Below are positions 1-6,780 of a stretch of 14,078 bases of DNA, one piece after another. Both the position numbers and the translations under genes were made by a program. How positions within the stretch are numbered: position 1 is the stretch's first letter; the number at the start of each line of letters is the position of its first letter. Source of the DNA: Gammaproteobacteria bacterium (GTDB lineage Bacteria > Gemmatimonadota > Gemmatimonadetes > Longimicrobiales > Gaopeijiaceae). Location of the stretch: positions 1-14,078 of the forward strand of contig VYDD01000390.1 of assembly GCA_009843625.1 (NCBI GenBank), in the 5' to 3' direction. The notes under the pieces are model-generated. The model was given only the letters and a program-made list of their open reading frames with translations, was not told the origin of the DNA and did no database searches.

Positions 1-603
1 GCGGATCATCGGCAGCGGCAAGTCGGGCGACGCCCAACTGATCGAGTCCATGTACGAGCACGAGTAGTTGTAGTCGCAACCGCCCCCCGAGTCCGTGGGC
101 TCGATGGAAAGCTGGAGCGAAGGCAGCACCGTGTCCTGCCCGAAGCGCTGGGCGTGCAGCTGATCCAGCGAGGTTCCGCAGTAGATGTCGGACCCCTGGG
201 TCTGCTTTGGATGGGACTGCGTCAGGAACACCGCGCTGGAGCGGAAGTGGTCTCCGCCCACCTCCGGAGGCGCGAAGGCCTCCGCCATGCGCACGTCGGT
301 GTTGCTGATGATGGTCATGTAGTCACGCCACGGCTCGAGCCCCTTCAGCACGTTGATGTCGCTGAGCTCGAAGTCCCGTCCCTGGGTGACGGGCGCGAAG
401 AGATGCTGCCTGGCGCCCCACTCGTTGCAGCCGGCGACGCCGTGCACCTCCTCGATGCAGATCAGGCGTGTCGGCTCGCTTTCCGCGCGCCCGCGCGCAA
501 TGCCGGCGGGAATCATCGCGTCCAGCAGCGGAAGCGAGAGGGTGGCGCCCGCCCCGCGCAGGAAGGTGCGTCGCGGAAGAGCCTTGCTGGTCAGAAAATG
601 CAT
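1..603 (-). CDS. DUF1552 family protein, Tat-exported, C-terminus off the left edge
   Basis: The minus-strand frame is open from ATG at 603 to base 1, giving 201 residues with no stop, so this is the N-terminal part of a longer protein. DUF1552 proteins are usually over 400 residues. Residues 9-30 contain a twin-arginine-like export signal (PRRTFLRGAG followed by ATLSLPLLDAM), the typical DUF1552 opening. The frame continues with an N-terminal half rich in Gly, Asp and Trp and a Cys pair near CDYNYSCSY. It is the second gene after the DUF1592 protein, 78 nt downstream in the same orientation. This DUF1592-DUF1552 order is common in Planctomycetota, Verrucomicrobiota and related phyla. The biochemical role of the family is unknown. 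The Tat signal implies a periplasmic, folded and possibly cofactor-bearing product. No clear Shine-Dalgarno sequence precedes 603, so translation may be coupled or the start may be weak. The family call is from recognition, not a search. Confidence 0.85.
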   Translation of the reverse strand, partial: MHFLTSKALPRRTFLRGAGATLSLPLLDAMIPAGIARGRAESEPTRLICIEEVHGVAGCNEWGARQHLFAPVTQGRDFELSDINVLKGLEPWRDYMTIISNTDVRMAEAFAPPEVGGDHFRSSAVFLTQSHPKQTQGSDIYCGTSLDQLHAQRFGQDTVLPSLQLSIEPTDSGGGCDYNYSCSYMDSISWASPDLPLPMIR

Positions 604-681
604 GCCACGATCCAGGATGAAGGATGATGGACGCGTGCCCTCCCGTGCCGTACACGGTCGGGCGCGCGGTTCGCGGTCATA
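604..681. other. short intergenic gap in the DUF1592-DUF1552 unit
   Basis: There are 78 nt between the TGA of the DUF1592 gene (682-684) and the ATG of the DUF1552 gene (603), both on the minus strand. I see no hairpin with a T-run, so cotranscription is likely. Confidence 0.5.
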
Positions 682-3141
682 TCAGTTGAATGTATCCCGG
701 GCCCCGCTGTTCTCGCCATCGGCGAGCGCCAGTGCCTGCTTCATGCGGAACGCGTCGCTCATCACCACTCCGACGATGAAGGACGACATGCGATAGTCGT
801 TCCGCTCGGCCTCGCGCGCGATGGCGCGAACGGCAGGCTGGTCCCGATGGTCGATCCCCCGCCCCAGCGCGTAGGCCATCAGGCTCTCGGTGAATTGGCG
901 CACCAGCGGAATGGGACGCTTGAGCAGGACGCGAGACAGATCCGCCGGGGTCTCGATCTCGGTCCCGTCGTAATAGGTGCTCCGGGTGTCGAGCGGCGTG
1001 CCCTCTTCGCGGATGCGCCACTGGCCGGTAACGTCGAAGTTGTCGAGCGCCAGCCCGATGGGGTCGATGAGCTCGTGACAGGAAGCGCAGTCGGGATTGT
1101 TGGCGTGGGCTTCCAGCCGCTCGCGGGTCGTCAGCGCCTTGCCCTCACGCGCGCTCGCGGTCTCCTCCAGGTCGGGGATGCCGGGGGGAGGAGGTGGCGG
1201 CGGCGTACCCAGCAGCACCTCCATCACCCACAGGCCGCGCAGCACAGGCGACGTGCGGTTTCCGAGCGAGGTCTGGACCAGCATGCTGCCGTGCCCCAGG
1301 ATGCCACGCCGGCGATCGTCGGGATAGCCCACGCGACGGAAGGCCTCGCCCTGCACGCCCTGGATGCCGTAGTGACGCGCCAGCCGCTCGTTCACGAAGG
1401 TGTAGTCGGCGCTGTACAGCTCCAGCAGGCTCCGGTCCTCGCGGATCAGGTTGTGGAAGAAGAGCTCGCTCTCGCGCCGCATCGCATCGGCGAACTGGCG
1501 GCTGTAGTTGGGGAAGCGGAACGCGTCCGGGCTGACCAGTTCCACGTCCTGCAGGCGCAGCCAGAGTGACGCGAAGCGGGTGGCCAGCGCCTCCGAACGC
1601 GGATCGGCCAGCAGCCGGCGCGCCTGGGCCTCGAGCCGGACCGGATCGGAGAGCGCTCCGTCGCGCGCCGCGGCCACCAGCTCGGCGTCCGGACCGGCGC
1701 CCCACAGGAAGAAGGACAGGCGCGCCGCAAGGTCTTCGCCTGCGAGCGGATAGGTCTCTCCGGGCGCGACATCCTCGGGCTCCCGCTCCATGCGGAAGAG
1801 GAAGTGCGGGCTCGAGAGGATGGCCTCGAGTGCCGTGCGCACGCCGGCTTCGAAGCCTCCGTCCTCCGAACCCATCTCGTAGAAGACGAGGAGATCGCTC
1901 ACCTCACCGTCGTCCACGTCGCGGCCGTAGGCTTCCGACGCCAGCCGGGACACGATCTCCTCGGCGCACGGCCGCTCCTCCGCGGCCGCCGTGGGCCTGC
2001 AGGAGAAGACCCGCCGCCGGGCGTCGAAATCGGACACGCCCGTGGTGTTGTGCGGCCCTTCGACCGTCAGGCTCATCATGTGCGGGAGCGAAGTGGTTCC
2101 GTAGCTGGTCTCGGTGCCGGTCAGCGACCAGTCGTTGGGGCGGATCAGGTCCTCGTAGGGGCCGTCCATCCGGCGGATGAAGGCAGCCGTAAGGCGGTGC
2201 TCCCCCGCGCGCACGGGGATGGGGTCGGTGCGCACCGGAAAGCCCTTGCGTCCCTGGAAATCGATGTCGCCGCCGTAGCGCACCAGCGCAACCCGCTCCC
2301 CGTTGACGGAGATGTCGATGTCGTGATCGCGCTCGCCCCAGCCCGACATGAAGCTCATCGAGAAGATGTACTCACCGTCGGCCGGGAAGGAGTGCAGGAC
2401 GCTCACGCCTCCGCGGGTGCCGAAGGGCGCCCCTTCGACCCGCTCCCATTCGTGCTGGGACACCGAGGGCGGGTTGCCGTAGGTGACCGACGTGGTGGCC
2501 GCGTCGCGGTCGCCGATGGCGCGGCGCGCGATGTCGCTGGCGGCGGCCAGGTAGGCGTCCATCAGCGTGGGGGTGAGCGTCTGGGCCTCGGCGTTGTTGT
2601 CGAAGCTCTCGCTGATGCGATCGGGCGGCAGCCAGTCCTCCGGGTCGACCGTGAGGCCCAGCAGGTCGTGGATGACGCGGGCGTACTCGGCCCGGTTGAG
2701 GCGCTGGAACGGGCGGGTGCCCGCATACGGGCGGGCGGCGGCCGCCTCGTCCACCACGTCCTCCAGGTACTGGGCCAGCGCGGTGAGGGTGTCCTCGGTG
2801 GGGCGGCGCGACCCAGGCGGCGGCATCATGCCCGCGCGCAGCTTGCGGATCATGCGCTCGGCAACTTCGGCGTTTTCGTCCGCGCGGGTGACGTCGAACC
2901 CCTCCAGCGACAGGTTGCCGCGCATGCGGCGCTCGCTGTGGCAGCGGGTGCAATAGCGCTCGACGACGTCTTCGACCGGGGTGGAGCCCAGGTCGGCGGG
3001 GAGAACCGGATGGGCATCGTCGTATGCGGGATATGCATCCGGGGCAGACCCATATGTCACGTCGGAGGAGCTGGCGTCACGCGCTCCCTCCGCGACCAGC
3101 AGCACACCCCCCAGCGCCACCGCGGCGGCCAGAACCTTCAT
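682..3141 (-). CDS. DUF1592-family planctomycete-type cytochrome c protein (PSCyt1-DUF1587-DUF1595-DUF1592-DUF1588-DUF1585)
   Basis: This encodes 819 residues from ATG 3141. A longer in-frame start at 3381 exists, but AAGGAG lies 5 nt before 3141 and a signal sequence (MKVLAAAVALGGVLLVAEGA) begins there. A first haem site CTRCH is at residues 64-68, with GMMPPP at 104-109 offering a Met ligand, as in PSCyt1. DUF1587 (LNRAEYARVIHDLLGL) is at about 145-208. A beta-rich, possibly carbohydrate-binding stretch is at about 213-365. DUF1595 follows at about 392-455, DUF1592 (FFLWGAGPDAEL) at about 463-590, and DUF1588 at about 607-705 with a second haem motif CASCH at 685-689 followed by ELIDPIGLALDNFD. 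DUF1585 closes at about 735-805. The domain set and order are canonical and full length. The protein is predicted to be periplasmic or outer-surface and to act with the downstream DUF1552 protein. The reaction is unknown. A proline run (seven P) at about 647-653 precedes the second haem domain. Confidence 0.93.
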   Translation of the reverse strand: MKVLAAAVALGGVLLVAEGARDASSSDVTYGSAPDAYPAYDDAHPVLPADLGSTPVEDVVERYCTRCHSERRMRGNLSLEGFDVTRADENAEVAERMIRKLRAGMMPPPGSRRPTEDTLTALAQYLEDVVDEAAAARPYAGTRPFQRLNRAEYARVIHDLLGLTVDPEDWLPPDRISESFDNNAEAQTLTPTLMDAYLAAASDIARRAIGDRDAATTSVTYGNPPSVSQHEWERVEGAPFGTRGGVSVLHSFPADGEYIFSMSFMSGWGERDHDIDISVNGERVALVRYGGDIDFQGRKGFPVRTDPIPVRAGEHRLTAAFIRRMDGPYEDLIRPNDWSLTGTETSYGTTSLPHMMSLTVEGPHNTTGVSDFDARRRVFSCRPTAAAEERPCAEEIVSRLASEAYGRDVDDGEVSDLLVFYEMGSEDGGFEAGVRTALEAILSSPHFLFRMEREPEDVAPGETYPLAGEDLAARLSFFLWGAGPDAELVAAARDGALSDPVRLEAQARRLLADPRSEALATRFASLWLRLQDVELVSPDAFRFPNYSRQFADAMRRESELFFHNLIREDRSLLELYSADYTFVNERLARHYGIQGVQGEAFRRVGYPDDRRRGILGHGSMLVQTSLGNRTSPVLRGLWVMEVLLGTPPPPPPPGIPDLEETASAREGKALTTRERLEAHANNPDCASCHELIDPIGLALDNFDVTGQWRIREEGTPLDTRSTYYDGTEIETPADLSRVLLKRPIPLVRQFTESLMAYALGRGIDHRDQPAVRAIAREAERNDYRMSSFIVGVVMSDAFRMKQALALADGENSGARDTFN

Positions 3142-3648
3142 GACGTCTCCTTGCCGAGCGGGCCGCGGTCCGGCAGCCACTCCACCCAGGGTCCCCGCCA
3201 GACATTCGCAACCGGACGAGGACATCCCTTTAATGTAACGATGTGCCGCATGCGGAACAGCCCGCCTGGAACCGACCTTACGGTTGTGGCCGCGCCAGCT
3301 CGTCAGCCCGCTTGCCGGGGTCTCCGGCAGCCCGACAGAGCAGGTGAAGCGCAAATACCGGCAGGGGATCACGTAAGTCAAACTGGGACTGCACGATCTG
3401 CCACTCCTGCCGTAAGGTTGGCATCCGGTGGAGTCTGACCGAAAAGCCTTGAAAGTCGTGTCGATTGGCGGGACTCTGCGGACGTTCCGAAATCGAGCTG
3501 ATGTCGCTTGTGGCTACTGGGCCGTGCCGCAACGCAACTTGAATGCGAGTGTCGAGCGGCCCCCGTTCCGTGGCCGGTGTGATCACGCACAGGGATGATC
3601 TAGCAGGTTGGTGTCCCTCCCGTCGCGACGCTGACGCTACAACGACCA
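3142..3648. other. intergenic region, no supported gene; likely holds the DUF1592-DUF1552 promoter
   Basis: About 500 nt separate the second propeller from the DUF1592 gene. The start-proximal part holds a perfect 10-bp palindrome CCGCATGCGG (3246-3255), and TACATT on the minus strand (about 3231-3236) could be a -10 element, but I see no good -35. ACCTTACGG at 3275-3283 is inverted as CCGTAAGGT at 3411-3419. A short minus-strand frame (3278-3424, 48 codons) has protein-like composition but no ribosome site, and I do not call it. I see no classical terminator after the propeller stop; only the palindrome CGTCGCGACG at 3621-3630. Confidence 0.5.
3147..3152 (-). promoter_or_regulatory. ribosome binding site that fixes the DUF1592 gene start
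   Basis: The minus-strand sequence AAGGAG lies 5 nt upstream of ATG 3141. No comparable site precedes the longer in-frame start at 3381, so 3141 is preferred. Confidence 0.75.
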
Positions 3649-4740
3649 TCAACCGACTGACGGAAGCATCCCAGGGCACGGATCGCCTGTCACTCGGCGC
3701 AGCGGGTGGAGAGACACTCCGTTGGCCGAGTTGCCGTAGGTTACCTCCATCTCGCCGAGCCCTTCTATGTGCCGCCGCCCGGTAGCGTGCCGGAAGACAA
3801 GGGCACTGTCGGCGTGGATCCTCGCAACCCTGTGAATCCGGTTTGACGGCGTGCGCACCATCGCGTAGCAGCCGGTCTCGGGGTTGATGATGGCGCCTTG
3901 CGTCGTCTTGTCGCTTCCGAAGAGCACGAGGTTGCCCAAATCGTCGAAGGACGGTCGGAGTCTCTTGCTCCACATGGGGCATTCTCTCCTCAGGGTCACC
4001 CCGTTCACCGTCACTGCCCGGAGGCAGTCGTCCTCGATAAAATCTGTCGGCACTGCGATCCTGCGTGCCTCATGACCGGCCCGGTACACGAACACCGAAT
4101 CCGATCCGGTGTCGTAGCTCGACACGACGTAGGCGACACCATCCAAGCAGGAGATCCGCGAGGACGATAGCCGCTGACTGATCGCTACGCCGAGTTCAAC
4201 CGTTGCCGCCTTGATTGCCCTACCGTTCGACAGCACGGGGCCGATGTTCTCGTCTCCATCCGGCCCCCGTCGCACTACTCCGCCTTGAGTGGGCACGGCT
4301 GGGGCACCGGCCAAATCGCAAACGGCTTGGCGCGTCGGTGCATTCGGCGTCCAAGTGCGGACAAACTCGCCCGATGCGTCGAACTCGATGACCCTCAGCA
4401 AACCGGAGGCGTAGATGCCGCCGCCACGGGCGACGGCCAAGTCGCGGAAGCCGTGCGTCAGCTCCCTTGGACCGTCGCCCGTGGGCGTCGGAAGCGTGCG
4501 AACCCACTCGCCGGTTTCAAGCGAGAAGGCCATGATCCCTTCCGGCTCCTCATCGTCACGCACGTAGAGAACCTGCCTCGCCCAGTCCACGGCAATGTCG
4601 TGGTGGAACATGGACCGCCACTCGTCGTCGATAATGGTTCGACCGACCTCGAAGTCGACTTCCACGACCTGCTGCGCCTCAGCGACAGGACCACCCAAGA
4701 TAGCGATTCCCACCGCCGCACTCTGAATGCCCCCTCTCAC
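3649..4740 (-). CDS. secreted beta-propeller-like protein (6-bladed type), second propeller of the cluster
   Basis: This encodes 363 residues if translation starts at GTG 4740. That start is preferred over ATG 4848 for two reasons: GAGGAGG lies 10 nt upstream, and the protein then opens with a signal peptide (GIQSAAVGIAILGGPVAEA, likely cleavage AEA|QQ). The longer form puts a strongly basic Arg/Ser stretch in front of it. The mature part shows repeated beta-strand and turn units of the LYVRDDEEPEGI, GIYASGLLRVIEFDASGEF and SFDDLGNLVLFGSD type, as in NHL/6-bladed propellers such as the DUF4934 or PF17170-like groups. There are six cysteines, mostly in the second half. It is the last gene of the cluster led by the DsbA-like protein. 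I infer a periplasmic or surface binding or recognition role. No catalytic motif is visible. A shorter relationship to the upstream propeller is plausible but the two are not close paralogues by eye. Confidence 0.75.
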   Translation of the reverse strand: MRGGIQSAAVGIAILGGPVAEAQQVVEVDFEVGRTIIDDEWRSMFHHDIAVDWARQVLYVRDDEEPEGIMAFSLETGEWVRTLPTPTGDGPRELTHGFRDLAVARGGGIYASGLLRVIEFDASGEFVRTWTPNAPTRQAVCDLAGAPAVPTQGGVVRRGPDGDENIGPVLSNGRAIKAATVELGVAISQRLSSSRISCLDGVAYVVSSYDTGSDSVFVYRAGHEARRIAVPTDFIEDDCLRAVTVNGVTLRRECPMWSKRLRPSFDDLGNLVLFGSDKTTQGAIINPETGCYAMVRTPSNRIHRVARIHADSALVFRHATGRRHIEGLGEMEVTYGNSANGVSLHPLRRVTGDPCPGMLPSVG

Positions 4741-4750
4741 AGGCAGCCGC

Positions 4751-4757
4751 CCTCCTC
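4751..4757 (-). promoter_or_regulatory. ribosome binding site supporting the GTG start of the second propeller
   Basis: Minus-strand GAGGAGG lies 10 nt before GTG 4740. It overlaps the region just after the short -1-frame ORF stop (4763), which would suit coupled translation. Confidence 0.55.
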
Positions 4758-4762
4758 GTGGC

Positions 4763-4861
4763 CTACTCCTCTTCGCTTCCACAGTCGCCGTAGTCGCACT
4801 CGACGGTCGTCTCCGTCGTGACCTCGGTTCCATCTTCCGTCTCCACAACAGAGTTGCACAC
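4763..4861 (-). CDS. possible 32-residue acidic Cys-bearing ORF, or frameshifted tail of the upstream propeller
   Basis: A minus-strand frame starts at GTG 4861-4859, whose G is the last base of the upstream propeller's TAG (4863-4861). It runs 32 codons to TAG at 4765-4763. It is rich in Glu and Thr, has cysteines at positions 2, 22 and 27 (VECDYGDCGSEEE at the end), and lacks a signal peptide and a good ribosome site. It lies in the -1 frame of the upstream gene. Adding one base to the six-base G run of the coding strand (4879-4884) would fuse it to the propeller as an acidic C-terminal tail, giving about 439 residues. It could therefore be a coupled micro-ORF, a frameshift product, a lost tail, or a sequencing indel. 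Exported proteins of the same cluster also carry cysteines, which favours the tail reading. Confidence 0.35.
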   Translation of the reverse strand: MCNSVVETEDGTEVTTETTVECDYGDCGSEEE

Positions 4862-6081
4862 TACCGGTCGGGTCGTTTCCCCCCGGCTCCGCGCACTACC
4901 CCATACACCTCAACACTCTCCTCCTCCAGCTCCGTGCGGCGCAGCAACACGGCGATGCTTGCATTGCCGCCAAGCAGCGTCTTGTCGGAGTCGAGCGTGA
5001 TTGTTGCACGCAGCGCCTCTTCTCGGGCACTGGCCACGAACCAAACGGTCTTCCCATTCTGTGCCCGGTTCGGGGTCGTAATGTCTATCCAGATATCTTC
5101 TCCCATTGCCACGACCCGCTGAGCTGGGGCGGCGTTCTTTCCCGACGCTGCCCGCTCCACACCATCGTACACCGCCCGCAATCTGGCACGGTACTCCTGA
5201 CCTACGGACAAAACCACGCTGTCTCCGTATTCCGACAGCCGGGGTCCCAAAGGACGGCGCGCCTCCAGCGGCAGCGCGATTTCGACGGGAGGACCACCAC
5301 TTCCGGCTTCGTGCAACTCGATGACCGGACGATCCATCGGCACGAAGAACCACCGGCCGGCTGCCGTGCCCAGGTGCGCGGTCCCAAGTACCGGAATACG
5401 GTACGTTGTCGTGCCCGACATCGTGGATGTCGTTTCCGAAAAGGAATAGCTGTAGGCGAACCAGCGCCGTTCGAGACCGATGGTCTCTCGTGATCGTGCC
5501 CTGAGCAGCGCAATGGCGGAATGTGTCTCGAAAAGCTGATTCGCGCCTTGGGGCGCCGGCTCACGCGCTGCGAGGATCCACGCGTGAGCCGAAACGGCCC
5601 CATATGCAAACGCGGCGCGCCGGTTGACCCTGGGAATCATGTAGACCTCCGGTTCGCTACCCGGGACCCACACGGTGCCGCGGTGCAAGGAACCGTCGAA
5701 GGCGACGACGGTATCACCGATAGCCGAGATCGGACCGATGGACTGGAACTCACCAGGGCCATCGCCTTGCCGGCCCAGCGTTGCCGATACCCTGCCTGTG
5801 GCGTCCAGAACCAGCAGGCGCCGGTTGCCGGAATCGCTGACGACAACGCTTCCGTTACCGAGAACGACGGCACCCCCGACTCGGTGCAAGAGCTCGGCGC
5901 CGTCGTGACCGACCTTGAACAATGGCGACTCTGCGAGCCGCCATTCCGGAAGAGGGGGGCGCTGTTCCTCCAGAGCTTGGAGCGCCCGAGCGGATCCCCG
6001 GCCGACGCTACCCACGGCTACCCCAAGGGTGCAGAGGCCCAGAAGAAGTCTGGCGGAGATCGAGGATGCCATGGTCCTCAT
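4861..6081 (-). CDS. secreted NHL-type beta-propeller protein, first propeller of the cluster
   Basis: This encodes 406 residues from ATG 6081. The in-frame ATG 6072 is an alternative, and ATG 6141 would overlap the upstream gene by 46 nt. A signal peptide spans about residues 5-34 (SARLLLGLCTLGVAVGSVG, cleavage around SARA). A clear NHL repeat is at about 68-112 (VLGNGSVVVSDSGNRRLLVLD, then LGRQGDGPGEFQSIG). Later strands are less regular, as in 6-bladed propellers of Bacteroidota and Gemmatimonadota. No enzymatic motif is visible. It starts 14 nt after the stop of the Cys-rich secreted protein, so the two are almost certainly cotranscribed. The ribosome site is weak (AGGGA about 10 nt before 6081), which suggests coupling. 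NHL propellers usually bind proteins, peptides or glycans; the ligand here is unknown. The stop TAG at 4861-4863 sits just after a six-G run, and the -1 frame stays open for 32 more codons. Confidence 0.82.
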   Translation of the reverse strand: MRTMASSISARLLLGLCTLGVAVGSVGRGSARALQALEEQRPPLPEWRLAESPLFKVGHDGAELLHRVGGAVVLGNGSVVVSDSGNRRLLVLDATGRVSATLGRQGDGPGEFQSIGPISAIGDTVVAFDGSLHRGTVWVPGSEPEVYMIPRVNRRAAFAYGAVSAHAWILAAREPAPQGANQLFETHSAIALLRARSRETIGLERRWFAYSYSFSETTSTMSGTTTYRIPVLGTAHLGTAAGRWFFVPMDRPVIELHEAGSGGPPVEIALPLEARRPLGPRLSEYGDSVVLSVGQEYRARLRAVYDGVERAASGKNAAPAQRVVAMGEDIWIDITTPNRAQNGKTVWFVASAREEALRATITLDSDKTLLGGNASIAVLLRRTELEEESVEVYGVVRGAGGKRPDR

Positions 6082-6095
6082 GGAATCGTGTGTCC

Positions 6096-6752
6096 CTACG
6101 AGCACGTGCACGATGGCGCGCTGAACCCGCATTTGCAGCACGCGGTGTGCCCGTCGTCGCAGTCAACGCTGCATCCGGTATTGCCGCAGGTAATGCTGCA
6201 TGCTTGGCTGTTCGGCCCGCCAGCGGTGCAAGCGCTACTCCCCGCCATTCCGAAGAGGTCAACAAAGGCGTCGTCGGACAGCCCTTGGGTCGGCAGCCTG
6301 ATGTCCCACCCGATCGTGTGGGCGAGCCCGTAGCCGTCTACCGTCCAGTCCGAAGGCATGGCCGCCAAGGTCCGCAGGTCGGTGGCCGGAGCGTCTTGGT
6401 CTCCCCAGATCGTGAACGTCAGATGACCGACGGACTCGTCCTGAACCGAGACCCTTCCCGGAGACCAGGCTACGCGAGCACTCCTCATCACGAGGAGGTG
6501 CTCGGCCCCAGACTGCGCCGTCGCTTGCAGCCTGAAGATGTGGTCCACCCGCCCATCGGATGGCTGCGACCCGGTGGAAGCGTCGGCGAAGATGATGTAG
6601 TCGGTCGCGCGACCGCCGTCCACGTGCTTGACGGCGACCACAATGTCACCGGTGATCGATCCGGTGTCGGGTCCCGGCTGGGGCGACTTCGCGCCCGACG
6701 GCGCGAGGAGCGTGGTTGCGATCAGCAGGGTGAGCGCGCCTTGCTTCTTCAT
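6096..6752 (-). CDS. secreted protein with a ten-cysteine C-terminal module
   Basis: This encodes 218 residues from ATG 6752, fixed by AGGAGG 5 nt upstream and by a signal peptide at residues 1-21 (MKKQGALTLLIATTLLAPSG). A further in-frame ATG at 6809 would overlap the DsbA-like gene and is not preferred. Residues 22-172 contain no cysteine and read as a beta-rich domain (TGSITGDIVVAVKHVDGG, YIIFADASTGS, LTFTIWGDQD, GWDIRLP). After SDDAFVDLFGMAG the last 43 residues hold ten cysteines at 175, 185, 189, 194, 198, 205, 206, 208, 215 and 217 in a Gly/Ser/Asp background, ending CTCS. I do not recognise the family. It lies 28 nt downstream of a membrane-anchored DsbA-like protein and 14 nt upstream of a propeller, so its cysteines are probably paired in the periplasm. 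An RiPP-like leader/core layout is possible, but no modification enzyme is visible here. Confidence 0.8.
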   Translation of the reverse strand: MKKQGALTLLIATTLLAPSGAKSPQPGPDTGSITGDIVVAVKHVDGGRATDYIIFADASTGSQPSDGRVDHIFRLQATAQSGAEHLLVMRSARVAWSPGRVSVQDESVGHLTFTIWGDQDAPATDLRTLAAMPSDWTVDGYGLAHTIGWDIRLPTQGLSDDAFVDLFGMAGSSACTAGGPNSQACSITCGNTGCSVDCDDGHTACCKCGFSAPSCTCS

Positions 6753-6757
6753 TTGTT

Positions 6758-6763
6758 CCTCCT
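6758..6763 (-). promoter_or_regulatory. ribosome binding site of the Cys-rich secreted protein
   Basis: Minus-strand AGGAGG lies 5 nt before ATG 6752, inside the 28-nt gap after the DsbA-like gene. It rules out the longer reading from 6809. Confidence 0.75.
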
Positions 6764-6780
6764 TGCGGTGAGGATAGGGA

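Noticed and set aside
3278..3424. 48-codon minus-strand frame upstream of the DUF1592 gene (MPTLRQEWQIVQSQFDL and on)
   Set aside because: The composition is protein-like, but there is no ribosome site, no recognised family, and the same frame runs unbroken back into the second propeller gene as shadow text.
1804..3438. Long plus-strand open frame of 544 codons
   Set aside because: It is antisense to the canonical DUF1592 gene and is Val/Arg/Gly-rich shadow text with no domain.
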